A stretch of DNA of 62,380 bases, from positions 1-62,380 of the forward strand of contig CABYSP010000007.1 of the NCBI GenBank assembly GCA_902521675.1, written 5' to 3'. The translations under genes and the position numbers were made by a program. Shown here in pieces: positions 45,075-53,524 of this stretch. This DNA is from an uncultured Pelagibacteraceae bacterium. Lineage in GTDB: Bacteria > Pseudomonadota > Alphaproteobacteria > Pelagibacterales > Pelagibacteraceae. The stretch's first letter is position 1. Each line of letters starts with the position of its first letter. Under the pieces are notes generated by a model that saw only the letters and a list, made by a program, of their open reading frames with translations, had not been told where the DNA came from and ran no database searches.

Positions 45075-46036
45075 TGAAAGGGTTTGACAAAAAATATAAA
45101 AGTTTTCCTGATTTTATACTGAAGATTACAAAACAAATTTGGGAAGGTAAGGACGTTAACTCTATAGCAAATTTTTATACCAATGATATTCCTGTAAGAT
45201 CTCCTTTTGGAGTTACTTATGGAAATAAACCAGTTATTGATGCAACGTTTAAAACATTAAAAGAATTCCCGAACAGACAATTATTGGGAGAAGATGTTAT
45301 TTGGAATAGAAACAATGATGACGGTTATCATTCCTCTCACAGAATTTTAAGCAAAGGTACTCATCTTGGAGAAGGTTATTACGGTAAACCAACAGGAAAA
45401 AAAATTTATTATAGAGTTATTGCAGATTGCGCGTGTAAAGATAATCAGGTTTACGATGAGTGGATTGTAAGAGATCAAGGTGCTATGGTGAGACAGATAG
45501 GTTTCACTCCTAAAGAATTTGCTCAAAAAATTATTGAAAATGAGGGTGGATTAGAAAAAGCACAAAAATTATTTAATTCTAAATCTGATATGAGATCAGA
45601 TTATAAACCAAGCCCAATAACACAAAACTCTGTTGGAATAAAATATTCAAATATACTTAATAAAATATTCAAAAATGAATATGATTTTTCTGATTATGCC
45701 AGGGCAGCAAGTATTTACTGGCCAGGTAATAGAATTGGACATGGTAGAGAAGATGTTGTGAAATTTTGGAAGTTAATAAAGGATGCTTTAGGTAATATAA
45801 AATTTTCTGTTGAACATATTGGATACTTAGAAGAACCAAATAAAAATTATAAGGCATCAATTAGATGGTTTTTAGAAGGCATTCATTTAAATGATACCTC
45901 TGAATTTGGTAAAGCGACAAATAAAAATATTTTTATAATGGGTATTAATCATGCAGAGATATGTGATGGAAATGTTATAAGGGAGTGGGTTTTATTTGAT
46001 GAAGTGGCAATCTGGAAACAAATTTTAATGAAATAA
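45074..46036 (+). CDS. Double SnoaL-like (NTF2-fold) protein
   Basis: 320 residues, two NTF2-like units: about 10-135 (IANFYTNDIPVRSPFG, DDGYHSSHRILSKGTH) and about 200-318 (ARAASIYWPGNRIGHGREDVV, KASIRWFLEGIHL). Conserved Trp, His and Asp residues line the expected pockets. It is a distant partner of the protein at 43003. Together with the bicupin and the MetE-like gene it forms a gene set next to two sugar importers, which suggests a shared catabolic route. Four bases separate it from the MetE-like gene. Confidence 0.78.
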   Translation: MKGFDKKYKSFPDFILKITKQIWEGKDVNSIANFYTNDIPVRSPFGVTYGNKPVIDATFKTLKEFPNRQLLGEDVIWNRNNDDGYHSSHRILSKGTHLGEGYYGKPTGKKIYYRVIADCACKDNQVYDEWIVRDQGAMVRQIGFTPKEFAQKIIENEGGLEKAQKLFNSKSDMRSDYKPSPITQNSVGIKYSNILNKIFKNEYDFSDYARAASIYWPGNRIGHGREDVVKFWKLIKDALGNIKFSVEHIGYLEEPNKNYKASIRWFLEGIHLNDTSEFGKATNKNIFIMGINHAEICDGNVIREWVLFDEVAIWKQILMK

Positions 46037-46039
46037 TTT

Positions 46040-47167
46040 ATGGTCAAAATTAAAACAACACATGTAGGAAGTCTACCAAGATCAAATGAATTATCAGATC
46101 TTTTATTTAAGAAAGATCAAAAACAAAACATTAATTTAGATGTGTTTGATCAAGTAGTTAACAGAGATGTAAATGAAGTTGTAAAAAAACAAATCGATGT
46201 AGGTATAGATTTTATCAGTGATGGTGAAATGTCTAAAATAAGTTATGCTACCTATGTTAAGGATAGAATTGAAGGTTTTTCTGGTGAAAGTGAAAGAAAA
46301 GCACCAAAAGATTTAGACGATTTTCCATCTTTTAGAGAAAGAATAGCTAGAACAGGTGGAACACCTACCTATACAAGACCTTGTTGTACAAATGAATTAA
46401 AAATAAAAGATAAAACTTCTCTTTCAAAAGATATTAAAAATTTTAAAGAAGCACTAAATAAAAATAATCACAAAAATGGATTTATGAATGCTGCTTCACC
46501 TGGTGTTATATCTGCATTCTTACCAAATAAATTTTATAAAAACGATGATGAGTATTTAGAAAATTTATCAAATATAATGAAAGAAGAATATGAAGAAATT
46601 ACTTCAAATGGAATAAAATTACAATTGGATTGTCCTGATTTAGCGTTAGCAAGACATATGACATTTAAAGATTTTTCAGAAAATGAATTTTTGTTAAGAG
46701 CAGAAAAACAAATTGAATGTCTTAATAATGCAATTAGTAATATTGATAGTTCAAAAATAAGACTTCATATTTGTTGGGGTAATTATGAAGGACCACATTT
46801 ATATGATATTGCCCTAGAAAAAATAATGCCAATAGCATTAAAGGCAAATGTACAAACTTATCTAATTGAGTCATCTAATCCAAGACACTCTCATGAATGG
46901 CAAATTTTTGAGAATTTAAAAATCCCAAAGGATAAAATTATTGCACCTGGAGTAATAGATTCTACAACTAATTTTGTTGAGCATCCAGAAGTTGTAAAAA
47001 ATAGAATTTTAACATATGCAAAAGTAATTGATATAGAACAACTATTAGCTGGCACTGATTGTGGATTCAGTACCTTTGCTGGTTTTGGAAATGTAGACGA
47101 AAATATAGTTTACAAAAAACTAGAAGCACTTGTGAAAGGCTCAGAGCTTGCGTCAAAAGTGATTTAA
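46040..47167 (+). CDS. MetE-like zinc methyltransferase (C-terminal catalytic domain only)
   Basis: 375 residues, the C-terminal catalytic half of cobalamin-independent methionine synthase without the N-terminal half. It begins KTTHVGSLPRSN, the family signature. The zinc ligands are intact: His243 and Cys245 in LHICWGN, Glu277 in IESSNPRH, and Cys341 in GTDCGF. Members of this group use varied methyl donors, and this one sits among cupin and SnoaL genes and not methionine genes, so it may demethylate a methylated osmolyte or a one-carbon donor. It could still act as a methionine synthase. Confidence 0.85.
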   Translation: MVKIKTTHVGSLPRSNELSDLLFKKDQKQNINLDVFDQVVNRDVNEVVKKQIDVGIDFISDGEMSKISYATYVKDRIEGFSGESERKAPKDLDDFPSFRERIARTGGTPTYTRPCCTNELKIKDKTSLSKDIKNFKEALNKNNHKNGFMNAASPGVISAFLPNKFYKNDDEYLENLSNIMKEEYEEITSNGIKLQLDCPDLALARHMTFKDFSENEFLLRAEKQIECLNNAISNIDSSKIRLHICWGNYEGPHLYDIALEKIMPIALKANVQTYLIESSNPRHSHEWQIFENLKIPKDKIIAPGVIDSTTNFVEHPEVVKNRILTYAKVIDIEQLLAGTDCGFSTFAGFGNVDENIVYKKLEALVKGSELASKVI

Positions 47168-47250
47168 TTATCTCTTTTATTCTTTTTGAGTAATAGATAT
47201 AGTTTTTAAACTTAAATTATAATTTAACTAACAAATATAGAGAGAAAAAT

Positions 47251-48471
47251 ATGAGAAAAATACTAGTTACTTTATTGTTTCTGCTATTTGGAACTTCTGC
47301 TTTTGCAGATTGTAACATCAAAAGTGGTTCAATAAATATTTTGGCTAATGATTTTCCTGCATTAAGAACTTTCGTTGAAACTTCTAAACAATGTAAAGGA
47401 AGTGCTGATTTTAAAGTGACTCACTCATCTGAGCATAATAAAATCGCAGTGCCAGCACTAACTGCAAATCCTTCTGAGTTTTCAGCTAGGATCGCTGCTA
47501 ATAGTTCAATTGTTCCTTTAATGAACCAAGATTTAATTAGACCATTAGACGATCTGGTTAAAAAATATGGTAAAGGAATACAAAGCTCACAATTAATTAC
47601 TATTGATGGAAAAGTAATGGCTGTAGCATTTATGGCTAATACACAACACTTATACTACAGAGAAGATGTTTTAAAAGATCTTGGTATAGCTGTTCCAAAA
47701 ACATACGAAGAAGTAGTTGCTGCATCTGAAAAAATTAGAGCGTCAGGTAAAATGCAATATCCTTATGCTGCTGCGTATAAAGCAGGTTGGAATTTAGCAG
47801 AAGAGTTTGTAAACATGTTTATTGGTCATGGTGGTGAATTCTTTAAAGCCGGAGGTGCACAACCTAACATTAACAATGCAAAAGGTGTTGCTACTTTAAA
47901 TATGCTTAAAAAATTATCTGAACTAAGTAATCCTGATTACTTAACTCATGATAGTGAAGCAATTAAAGTTGAATGGGAGTCAGGCAATGTTGCATTGATG
48001 ACATTATGGGCTTCAAGATCAGGTACTCTTTTAGATGATGAAGGAGATCCTAATATAACTAAAGCAACAAAATTAACTGGACCAGCTACAGTAGGTGGTG
48101 GAAATATTCCAGCAGCTACATTATGGTGGGATGGTTTTACGCTTGCTAAAAATAGATCTGATGCAGATGCAGAAGCAACATTTAGAGCTTTAGCTCATGC
48201 TGCATCAAATAAGAAAATGGTTGCTGACGCTGCTGATCAAGCTGTTTGGTTAGTTGAGGGATTTGTACCAGGACCTAAATCTATTGGTGTAATTGAAGCT
48301 GTAAAAATGGGGGCAAAACCATATCCAATGTTACCACAAATGGGTTTAATGCATGGTGCATTAGGAAGTGAAATTGTTGAATTTTTACAAGGAAAAGAGT
48401 CTGCAGAACAAGCATTGAAAGATGTTGAGGCTGCTTACATTAGTAAAGCCAAAGAACAAGGCTTTCTATAA
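47251..48471 (+). CDS. Carbohydrate ABC transporter substrate-binding protein
   Basis: 406 residues with signal peptide (MRKILVTLLFLLFG..AFA, cleavage near Ala19 before DCNIKSG). Family 1 sugar-binding fold with VMAVAFMANTQHLYYRED, FVNMFIGHGGEFF, ATLWWDGFTLAKN. A ribosome site (GAGAGAAA) precedes the ATG. It is followed by two permeases without an ATPase. The ligand is unknown; the pocket residues cannot be read without a structure. Confidence 0.88.
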   Translation: MRKILVTLLFLLFGTSAFADCNIKSGSINILANDFPALRTFVETSKQCKGSADFKVTHSSEHNKIAVPALTANPSEFSARIAANSSIVPLMNQDLIRPLDDLVKKYGKGIQSSQLITIDGKVMAVAFMANTQHLYYREDVLKDLGIAVPKTYEEVVAASEKIRASGKMQYPYAAAYKAGWNLAEEFVNMFIGHGGEFFKAGGAQPNINNAKGVATLNMLKKLSELSNPDYLTHDSEAIKVEWESGNVALMTLWASRSGTLLDDEGDPNITKATKLTGPATVGGGNIPAATLWWDGFTLAKNRSDADAEATFRALAHAASNKKMVADAADQAVWLVEGFVPGPKSIGVIEAVKMGAKPYPMLPQMGLMHGALGSEIVEFLQGKESAEQALKDVEAAYISKAKEQGFL

Positions 48472-48485
48472 AATCTAAAACTTTT

Positions 48486-48508
48486 AAGTGGGGATTTATT
48501 CCCCACTT
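48486..48508 (+). promoter_or_regulatory. Perfect hairpin between binding-protein and permease genes
   Basis: A 9-bp perfect stem AAGTGGGGA / TCCCCACTT with loop TTTAT, 15 bases after the binding-protein stop and 12 bases before the permease ATG at 48521. No T-run follows, so it is better read as an mRNA-stabilising or partial-termination element than as a full terminator. The GC content of the stem stands out from the surroundings. It matches the position of the hairpin at 40419-40452 in the other operon. Confidence 0.8.
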
Positions 48509-48520
48509 ATTCAAAATTTA

Positions 48521-49549
48521 ATGCCTAATAAAACTTTTTTTTGGTTTTTTTTACCAACAGGTTTAGCAATGATCCTGTTTATTGGGCTACCAATTATCTC
48601 TACAGGAATTCAATCTTTTTATGCTCAACATGACCAAGTAGTTAAAGAAGTTAAAAAATGTGATCCCTTTGGTTGTACTGTTTCAATTGTAGTTGATAAC
48701 GAGTTAACAACAAAATTAAGAGAGGCCAAGCCACTTGGTAAATTTAATGGTTTTGGAACCTATATAGACAGAAACCATCTTGCTATTGATGAAATTAAAA
48801 AATTTTGGAATGAAACTGACAACTTTGGTGCTTTCGTAGATCAAGTAACTAATCTACCATTTTATAAGGCATTAATATTTACCCTGACCTATTGTCTATT
48901 TGTTACACCTAATGTTCTTTTATTAGGATTTATTATTGCTTTAAGTTTAAATGCTGTTGCAAGAAAAATTAGGGGTCCCCTAATTTTTGGTACAATATTG
49001 CCGATGATTGTTACGCCTCTAGTAGGGTCTCTTGTATTATTTTGGATGATAGATTCTCAAGGAATTATTGGAGCTAATATTCAAAATTTAATGAATGATC
49101 CGTATTTATCACTTAAATCGTCTAAAACATTAACATGGATAACTATTATTATATATGGAATTTGGCATCATTCCCCTTTTGCATTTGTAGTATTTTATGC
49201 AGCTCTTCAAACAGTTCCACAAGAACCCGTAGAAGCTGCAATTATTGATGGTGCATCAAGGTTTCAAAGAATTAAACATATAGTTTTACCACATATTTAT
49301 CCTGTAGTTACTTTTGTAGCTTTGATTTCATTAATGGATAACTTTAGAGTTTTTGAGCCAATAATTGGCTTTAGTGCTGAAGGCAGTGCTCAATCATTAT
49401 CATGGTTAATATATGACAATTTGGTCAATGAGGAAGTAATATTATTTGGATCTGCTGCAGCAACCTCAATGATGACAATTGTTGGTATAGCAATTTTATT
49501 AGCACCAGTTTTAATTAGAACATGGAAAGAATTTAAGACAGCGAGATAA
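48521..49549 (+). CDS. Carbohydrate ABC transporter permease (MalF type)
   Basis: 342 residues from the ATG at 48521. An in-frame GTG at 48488 is rejected because it lies in the hairpin stem and would add residues with no family match. First helix about 7-30, then a periplasmic insertion of about 90 residues with two cysteines (KKCDPFGCTVS), then the permease core with EAA motif EPVEAAIIDGASRFQ. No ribosome site is visible. It pairs with the next permease. Confidence 0.9.
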   Translation: MPNKTFFWFFLPTGLAMILFIGLPIISTGIQSFYAQHDQVVKEVKKCDPFGCTVSIVVDNELTTKLREAKPLGKFNGFGTYIDRNHLAIDEIKKFWNETDNFGAFVDQVTNLPFYKALIFTLTYCLFVTPNVLLLGFIIALSLNAVARKIRGPLIFGTILPMIVTPLVGSLVLFWMIDSQGIIGANIQNLMNDPYLSLKSSKTLTWITIIIYGIWHHSPFAFVVFYAALQTVPQEPVEAAIIDGASRFQRIKHIVLPHIYPVVTFVALISLMDNFRVFEPIIGFSAEGSAQSLSWLIYDNLVNEEVILFGSAAATSMMTIVGIAILLAPVLIRTWKEFKTAR

Positions 49550-49551
49550 TT

Positions 49552-50433
49552 ATGGATTATGGTTTAGATAAAAAATCAACAAGTTTAAAAACTTTCAATA
49601 CAATTTTTATTATTGTTTGGCTTCTAATTGCTTGCTTTCCTTTCATTTGGACTTTTTGGGGATCGTTTAAAGTTAGAGCTGATTTTTTTTCAAGATCAGA
49701 TTGGTGGTATGCAATTTCTGCTTTTAACACTTTAATTGAAACAGGTGGAAAATTTACCACAGACGCATATACCCAAGCTTGGACCGAAGGAGAATTTTGG
49801 AAAGCTTCAAAAAATACAATAATTGTAACTGTATTTGTCGTTAGTATTTCTTTGTTTTTAGGAACACTTGGTGCATATGCGCTTTCAAGATCAACTGAAA
49901 GATATGCATTTTGGATATTAATTGCAGCATTAATATTTAGAGCAATGCCTCACATCACTTTAGTATCCGGATACTTATTTCCATTTTTTCAATTACAAAT
50001 CTGGGGTATTCTTCCCACGACTATAGTTGTATTAGTAGCAATTAATCAACCATTTACTTTATGGTTACTATATTCATTTTTTAAAACGGTACCTAAAGAA
50101 CTTGACGAAAGTGCTTTAATAGATGGATGTTCATACTTTCAAGCATTTAGACATATTATCATGCCAGTGATGTGGCCAGGTGTAATTACTGCGGGATTAT
50201 TTAGTTTAATGCTTGCTTACAATGATTTTACAGTAACCGCATTACTTTTAAACCAGGAAAATCATACAATGGTTCCAAAAATTCAAAGTTATTTAGGAAC
50301 AAATCAACATGAAGGTAATTTAATGTGGGCAGTTTCTGCAGTAGTCTCAGCAACAGCTCCTCTATTTATGTTGGTGATGTTTTTTCAAAGACAGGTTATT
50401 AGTGGTTTAACTGCTGGAGCTGTAAAAGGTTGA
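49552..50433 (+). CDS. Carbohydrate ABC transporter permease (MalG type)
   Basis: 293 residues, six helices, EAA-type motif ELDESALIDGCSYFQ and the family C-terminus ISGLTAGAVKG, the same end as the permease at 37975. It begins two bases after the previous stop. It needs an ATPase from elsewhere; the only one near is at 41940-42995. Confidence 0.92.
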   Translation: MDYGLDKKSTSLKTFNTIFIIVWLLIACFPFIWTFWGSFKVRADFFSRSDWWYAISAFNTLIETGGKFTTDAYTQAWTEGEFWKASKNTIIVTVFVVSISLFLGTLGAYALSRSTERYAFWILIAALIFRAMPHITLVSGYLFPFFQLQIWGILPTTIVVLVAINQPFTLWLLYSFFKTVPKELDESALIDGCSYFQAFRHIIMPVMWPGVITAGLFSLMLAYNDFTVTALLLNQENHTMVPKIQSYLGTNQHEGNLMWAVSAVVSATAPLFMLVMFFQRQVISGLTAGAVKG

Positions 50434-51092
50434 AATATTACAAAGCTTTACTTTTTGGTTCTATTGGATCTATTGTTGAAACTTCAGAAATTCAGAGAAA
50501 GTCATTCAATAAAGCATTCAAACAATATGGACTCGATTGGAATTGGACCAAACTTGAGTATCAAAATTTATTAAGCAAATCAGGTGGCAAAGATAGAATA
50601 TCAAGATATGCCAAAAAGAAAAAAATTGAAGTTAATTCAGTATATTTAAGAAATTTAAAGACTAAATTATTTAATAATTATCTAAAAAAAAATCATCTTA
50701 AATTAAGACCAGGTGTTAAAAATTTAATTTCTTTATGCAAAAAAGAAAATATTAAAATTGCATTTGTTTCATCTACATCTTCAAACAATATAAATGCAAT
50801 CTTATATTGTTTAAGAAATTCAATAAATAAAAGAGATTTTAACTTTATAGGGAATGCAAAATTAGTAAAAAAATACAAACCCAACCCAGATATATACTTA
50901 TTAGCACTTAAAAAACTTAAGCTTAAAGCTAATGATTGTGTAGCAATTGAGGATTCTCAAGAAAGTTTAAATTCAGCTAGGCGAGCTAAAATAAAATGTA
51001 TAATTTTTCCTGGAAAATTTCATTCTCCAAAAAAATTTATTGGAGCTTATAAAAAAGTTTATCAGCTTAATAAAAATATTATTTTGAGATAA
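50430..51092 (+). CDS. HAD-superfamily protein lacking the nucleophilic aspartate
   Basis: 220 residues from a TTG overlapping the permease stop (TTGA). The overall build is of the CbbY/beta-phosphoglucomutase-like HAD group. Motif II (FVSSTS), motif III lysine (KYKPNPDIY) and motif IV (VAIEDSQESLN) are present. Motif I should read D-x-D-G-T near residue 10 but reads LLFGSIGSIVET, so both the nucleophile and the acid/base aspartates are lost. The cap helices are intact, so a binding or regulatory role, or non-phosphoryl chemistry, is more likely than phosphatase activity. Convergent with the hydrolase gene, overlapping by 14 bp. Confidence 0.85.
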   Translation: MKYYKALLFGSIGSIVETSEIQRKSFNKAFKQYGLDWNWTKLEYQNLLSKSGGKDRISRYAKKKKIEVNSVYLRNLKTKLFNNYLKKNHLKLRPGVKNLISLCKKENIKIAFVSSTSSNNINAILYCLRNSINKRDFNFIGNAKLVKKYKPNPDIYLLALKKLKLKANDCVAIEDSQESLNSARRAKIKCIIFPGKFHSPKKFIGAYKKVYQLNKNIILR

Positions 51093-51834
51093 ATTCTTTT
51101 ACCAAATTATTAAACTGATCAGGCTGTTCTAAGTGAACATTATGAGCACAATCTTTAAATATTTCTAAACGGCTATTTTTAATGTTTTTATTAAGTGTAT
51201 CAACTTGATCAAAATTATATGAAGTATCTTTATCGCCCCATATTATAAGGGTGTCATTTTTTATATTTTTTAAATTTTCTTTACCTCTCCAATTTTTCAT
51301 TGCTAGTAATGCATTATCAGCAGCTTCTAATGAAACATTTTTAACAGCATTTTCACAAAGGAAATAATTTTTGTCCTTATCACCTTTTACAAACCACTTA
51401 AGAGGCACTCTAGAAAAAGAGAGTTCTGTACCTTCTTTTTTAAGTTTTTCCCTTGTTTCCTCCATAGTCTCAAATCTTCCCGGGATATCTCCAATGGATC
51501 CTGTTGCAAAACAAATTAATTTATTAACTCTATCCCCAATCAATTTTGTAATTTCTTGAACAATCATTCCTCCCATTGAATGACCAATTAAATTGAATTT
51601 ATCGATCTTTTTTTGATCTAATAAATTTATAATTTCTTTAGCCATTTTATTAATAGAATTTAAAGATTTTACATTATGACTTTCTCCAAATCCTGGGAGA
51701 GCTGGGGTAATCACACGATAATCTTTTGAAAAAAATTCTTTTTGAAAAGTCCACATTTCAGATGAGCCTAGATAGCCATGAACTAAAACAAAAGGAAACC
51801 CTTCGCCTAAATCATCTACGTAAATATTGCTCAT
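51079..51834 (-). CDS. Alpha/beta-fold hydrolase
   Basis: 251 residues. Oxyanion region LVHGYLGSSEMW, nucleophile elbow LIGHSMGG with Ser86, acid Asp in IIWGDKDTSY, and base His in CAHNVHLEQP. This is the general esterase/lipase/epoxide-hydrolase build; substrate unknown. Its start overlaps the LysE-family gene by four bases. Confidence 0.9.
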   Translation of the reverse strand: MSNIYVDDLGEGFPFVLVHGYLGSSEMWTFQKEFFSKDYRVITPALPGFGESHNVKSLNSINKMAKEIINLLDQKKIDKFNLIGHSMGGMIVQEITKLIGDRVNKLICFATGSIGDIPGRFETMEETREKLKKEGTELSFSRVPLKWFVKGDKDKNYFLCENAVKNVSLEAADNALLAMKNWRGKENLKNIKNDTLIIWGDKDTSYNFDQVDTLNKNIKNSRLEIFKDCAHNVHLEQPDQFNNLVKEFISK

Positions 51835-52436
51835 AATATTTCCTTAATAATGAATAAAGTTAAAATAGACATAAAACATATAATAAAAATATTAATTACT
51901 TTCCAAATTTTTTTACTATTAGCATACTTCGATAAATAATTAGATAAATATCCTAATATAAAAAAAAATAAAAATGATGCTATAGACGCACCTATCCCAA
52001 ATAAAATTTTTTGGTTAAGTAAATAATTTTTTGAAAAATTTCCAAGAAAAAAAACTGTATCAGAATAAACATGTGGATTTAAATATGTAAATCCTAAAGT
52101 TTTAAATACAATATTTAATTTTGAAATATTATTTGGCTCAGTGCTAAAATTAATATCAGAATAATGAGATTTTATTTTTTTAAAAATAAAGTGAAGTAAA
52201 AATAAAATTAAAAATAAATTTAAAATTAATTCAATTAATGAGTTAAAATATTGATTAAAATAATGGAAAAGAAAAATACCCAAAAAAATTAATATCAAAT
52301 CTGATATTGAACATATTAAGCAAACAATAAATATGTGTTGTTTTTTTAAACCTTGCTCAATAACAAAAATATTCTGGGCACCTATAGCTAAGATTAAGCT
52401 AATCCCAGTAAAGAAGCCTAATACTAGGTATTCCAT
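51831..52436 (-). CDS. LysE/ArgO-family amino acid exporter
   Basis: 201 residues, about six helices. The family start GFFTGISLILAIGAQNIFVIEQGLKKQ and the second half TLGFTYLNPHVYSDTVFFLG (NPH motif) match LysE/ArgO (positions about 8-34 and 110-130; key residues G-A-Q-N and N-P-H). It exports basic or small amino acids from the cytoplasm. The ATGA overlap with the hydrolase suggests joint expression. No LysG-type regulator is adjacent. Confidence 0.85.
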   Translation of the reverse strand: MEYLVLGFFTGISLILAIGAQNIFVIEQGLKKQHIFIVCLICSISDLILIFLGIFLFHYFNQYFNSLIELILNLFLILFLLHFIFKKIKSHYSDINFSTEPNNISKLNIVFKTLGFTYLNPHVYSDTVFFLGNFSKNYLLNQKILFGIGASIASFLFFFILGYLSNYLSKYANSKKIWKVINIFIICFMSILTLFIIKEIL

Positions 52437-52448
52437 TAAGGTTTTGGA

Positions 52449-52859
52449 CTACTCTGGATTTGCTGTTAAAGTTTTAATTTCTAGTATATTTTCGTTTGGG
52501 TCTTTAACAAAGAAAGTTTCTTGCTCGTATTTTGTTCCTTTAAATCTCAAATAAGGTTCGTCGTAATACTTGGTTCCACTATCCTTTAATCTTTGTTTTA
52601 GAGCATCAAAGTCTTTTCTTGATAGATGAACACCAAAATGAGGAACTGAAACATTTCCCATGTCTACATCGTGTCTCTCATTATCTAATTTATGTTCACT
52701 TTTATGTAAGGTTAATTCATTGCCCCAAAAATCTACATCTGCCCACTCTTGTGCTGAGTTGTCTAATCTACATCCCAAAGTTTCACTGTAAAACTTTTTT
52801 GCGATCTCTAAGTCTCCACACGGGATGGCTAGATGAAAACAATTGGTGTTTTTATACAT
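52449..52859 (-). CDS. VOC-family (glyoxalase/dioxygenase fold) protein
   Basis: 136 residues, two beta-alpha-beta-beta-beta modules. Metal ligands are likely His9 (CFHLAIP), His in PHFGVHL and the late Glu in ILEIKTL. The phrase VKDPNENILEI is the usual end of such proteins. Could be a glyoxalase, fosfomycin-type or ring-cleavage enzyme; the sequence does not decide. It lies just upstream of the LysE-family gene. Confidence 0.87.
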   Translation of the reverse strand: MYKNTNCFHLAIPCGDLEIAKKFYSETLGCRLDNSAQEWADVDFWGNELTLHKSEHKLDNERHDVDMGNVSVPHFGVHLSRKDFDALKQRLKDSGTKYYDEPYLRFKGTKYEQETFFVKDPNENILEIKTLTANPE

Positions 52860-52939
52860 TTAAACCTCTTTAAATTAAGCAATTAAGTACTATATAAGGC
52901 ATATTATTTTTTAATCAACAGCAACTAAACTGATTAAAT

Positions 52940-53524
52940 ATGAGTGATTTTTTACAATCCATAATTGATAGAGATCCTGCTGCAAGGTCTAAGTTAAGTT
53001 TAATATTAACTTATCCTGGTGTTAAAGCAGTTTTTTTTCATCGAATAGCAAATTTTTTTAGTACTGCAAAATTTCATTTGATAGCAAGAATCATTTCTCA
53101 ATTTTCTAGATTCTTAACTGGAATAGAAATTCATCCTAATGCAAAAATTGGAAAAAATTTATTTATAGATCATGGAATGGGTGTTGTGATTGGTGAAACT
53201 TCAGACATTGGAGATAATGTAACTATTTATCACATGGTTACGTTAGGTGGAATTGCTCCAAGTATTAATTCAAATGACCAACGAAATATGAAAAGACATC
53301 CTACTATAAAAGAAGATGTGGTTATTGGCTCAGGAGCACAAGTATTAGGTCCTGTGGTAGTTGGCAAAGGTGCTAGAATTGGAGCAAATGCAGTCATTAC
53401 AAAAGATGTACCAGAAAATGCTGTAATGGTTGGAATTCCTGCAAGAAGTGTTGGAATAGCAGATAGTGAATTTAAACCTTATGGAATTACGTCTGATAGT
53501 GATAAAAAATCAGATAATGAATAA
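52940..53524 (+). CDS. cysE: Serine O-acetyltransferase CysE (short EpsC-like form)
   Basis: 194 residues. A short helical N-terminus ([19 protein letters not shown]) precedes a left-handed beta-helix of hexapeptide repeats ([40 protein letters not shown]). Catalytic His is in [11 protein letters not shown] and YHMVTLGG. It makes O-acetylserine from serine and acetyl-CoA. The short N-terminus is common in marine and Gram-positive lineages. cysK follows with an 8-bp overlap. Confidence 0.94.
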   Translation: MSDFLQSIIDRDPAARSKLSLILTYPGVKAVFFHRIANFFSTAKFHLIARIISQFSRFLTGIEIHPNAKIGKNLFIDHGMGVVIGETSDIGDNVTIYHMVTLGGIAPSINSNDQRNMKRHPTIKEDVVIGSGAQVLGPVVVGKGARIGANAVITKDVPENAVMVGIPARSVGIADSEFKPYGITSDSDKKSDNE

